The position numbers were made by a program, and so were the translations under genes. A stretch of DNA of 64,000 bases from Arachidicoccus sp. BS20 (GTDB lineage Bacteria; Bacteroidota; Bacteroidia; Chitinophagales; Chitinophagaceae). Under the pieces are notes generated by a model. That model was not told the origin of the DNA. It did not search any database and worked only from the letters and a program-made list of their open reading frames with translations. How positions within the stretch are numbered: the first letter of the stretch is position 1; each line of letters opens with the position of its first letter. Shown here one piece after another: positions 63,271 through 64,000 of this stretch. The stretch lies in contig NZ_CP015971.1 in NCBI RefSeq assembly GCF_001659705.1, forward strand, positions 3,413,029 through 3,477,028. The letters are read 5' to 3'.

Positions 63271-64000
63271 TTATTGTCCTGTTAATTCTGTCGGCGTGTA
63301 ACCAAATTGTTTTTTGAAAACATAAGAGAAATGTGATAAGTTTTCAAAGCCTGTTTCTAAATAGACTTCAACGGGTTTTCTGTTTTTCTCTGTCAGTTGG
63401 TAGTGTGCCAACTCCAAACGTTTTTGTGTCAGCCAGCGCTGTGGTGTTTGGTTGTAAAGTTTATGAAAATCACGTTTGAAAGTTGTCAAACTACGTCCTG
63501 TCAAATAAGCAAATTTTTCCAAAGGCATATTGAACATAAAGTTCTTTTCCATAAAACTTGTCAAGTCAATTTTATGCGGTTCGTCAAAATTCGCTAAAAT
63601 GTTGTCAATGTCTTTGTCTATGGTGCGAAGAATGGAAATTGCTTCCGTAATTTTTAATAAAGCAATGTTTTCGGGAAACTTTTCCTGCACGTCAAAATAA
63701 GGGATAAGTGAAGCAAGGCAACTTTCCAATAATGGATGTTTGCTAAAACTTCGTATTTTTTGAGTTGAAGAAACTTTTGGTTTTACATTTAAGTTAGCGT
63801 AAAATTTTCGTAGTCGGTCAATAGACAAATGCATTGCTACGGATTTATGTGGTATTCCGTCTTTCGGATAATTGATGATTGTTGCCAACTGATTTCTCGG
63901 GATAAGAAAAATGTCACCTGCTTGGAACAAATAGTTTTGGTCGGCTTGAATAATTTTTGTTTCGCCAGAAATGAACCACACAAGCATATGGTCGTCAAAT
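63271..64000 (-). CDS. AraC-family transcriptional regulator (N-terminus outside window)
   Basis: The frame stays open to the right edge, so the first residues are missing. The N-terminal part is a cupin-like sensor (GETKIIQADQNYLFQAGDIFLIPRN). The C-terminal 100 residues are a double helix-turn-helix of the AraC type: LEKFAYLTGRSLTTFKRDFHKLY and VYLETGFENLSHFSYVFKKQFGYTPTE (shown as two motifs). It should bind DNA in response to a small molecule; the target is unknown. Confidence 0.88.
   Translation of the reverse strand, partial: FDDHMLVWFISGETKIIQADQNYLFQAGDIFLIPRNQLATIINYPKDGIPHKSVAMHLSIDRLRKFYANLNVKPKVSSTQKIRSFSKHPLLESCLASLIPYFDVQEKFPENIALLKITEAISILRTIDKDIDNILANFDEPHKIDLTSFMEKNFMFNMPLEKFAYLTGRSLTTFKRDFHKLYNQTPQRWLTQKRLELAHYQLTEKNRKPVEVYLETGFENLSHFSYVFKKQFGYTPTELTGQ

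Overview
The window looks like the chromosome of a Bacteroidota species, probably of the family Chitinophagaceae. The reasons are -7 promoter boxes of the TAnnTTTG type, weak Shine-Dalgarno sequences, type IX secretion proteins of the GldK/GldN type, two OmpH/Skp chaperones behind BamA, many small Bacteroidota-only families (DUF4293, DUF4295, DUF4833, DUF5686, DUF6728) and a full set of sphingolipid genes. The family assignment is inference. The DNA is mostly housekeeping; no transposase, phage or CRISPR array is visible.

Layout: 1-2.1 kb holds the 3' part of a GH78 alpha-L-rhamnosidase and tRNA-Ala(GGC). 2.1-10.5 kb is a run of metabolic genes: GtrA-like, sucC, histidine phosphatase, AraC-OGT fusion, ROK kinase, nadC, SUI1/YciH, deoC, M20 amidohydrolase. 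A lone nuclease-like gene follows (10.6 kb). 11.3-15.9 kb is a MacAB-TolC-type efflux operon on the minus strand, followed by lysS. 17.7-20.3 kb has an unrecognised two-gene pair, an epimerase-like gene, an acetate transporter and a lipoprotein; then an ABC-F gene.

The centre (22.3-32.4 kb, all minus strand) is the most notable part: genes that together could make inositol-phosphoryl ceramides. They are serine palmitoyltransferase, a GNAT protein fitting bacterial ceramide synthase, an NAD-dependent reductase-like protein, a PgpA-type phosphatase, a GtrA-like membrane protein, a large DUF5686 outer-membrane protein, a CDP-alcohol phosphatidyltransferase, a DUF4833 protein, a fatty-acid hydroxylase and an Aur1-like PAP2 transferase. 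In front of the pgpA-to-PAP2 stretch lies a striking symmetric double palindrome laid exactly over a promoter.

32.7-46.2 kb: upp, a DUF4476-like protein, truA, a TlpA-like thioredoxin, a LytS/LytTR two-component pair, gldK directly followed by gldN with no gldL/gldM between, tatA, an ABC exporter and uppS. 46.3-50.4 kb is the bamA-skp-skp outer-membrane biogenesis cluster. 50.4-63.1 kb: LEA-like protein, ffh, DUF4293, S1/P1 nuclease, rpmB-rpmG-DUF4295, azoreductase, folK, sppA, cysS, PyrR-like phosphoribosyltransferase, a degenerate thioredoxin-like protein and phosphoglucomutase. The right edge cuts an AraC-family regulator.

Several intergenic regions carry dispersed or palindromic repeats, two of which supply the stop codon of the preceding gene. 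Several genes have a -7 box only 4-6 nt before the ATG, which suggests leaderless mRNAs. All calls come from reading the sequence and recalled family knowledge; no database search was run.
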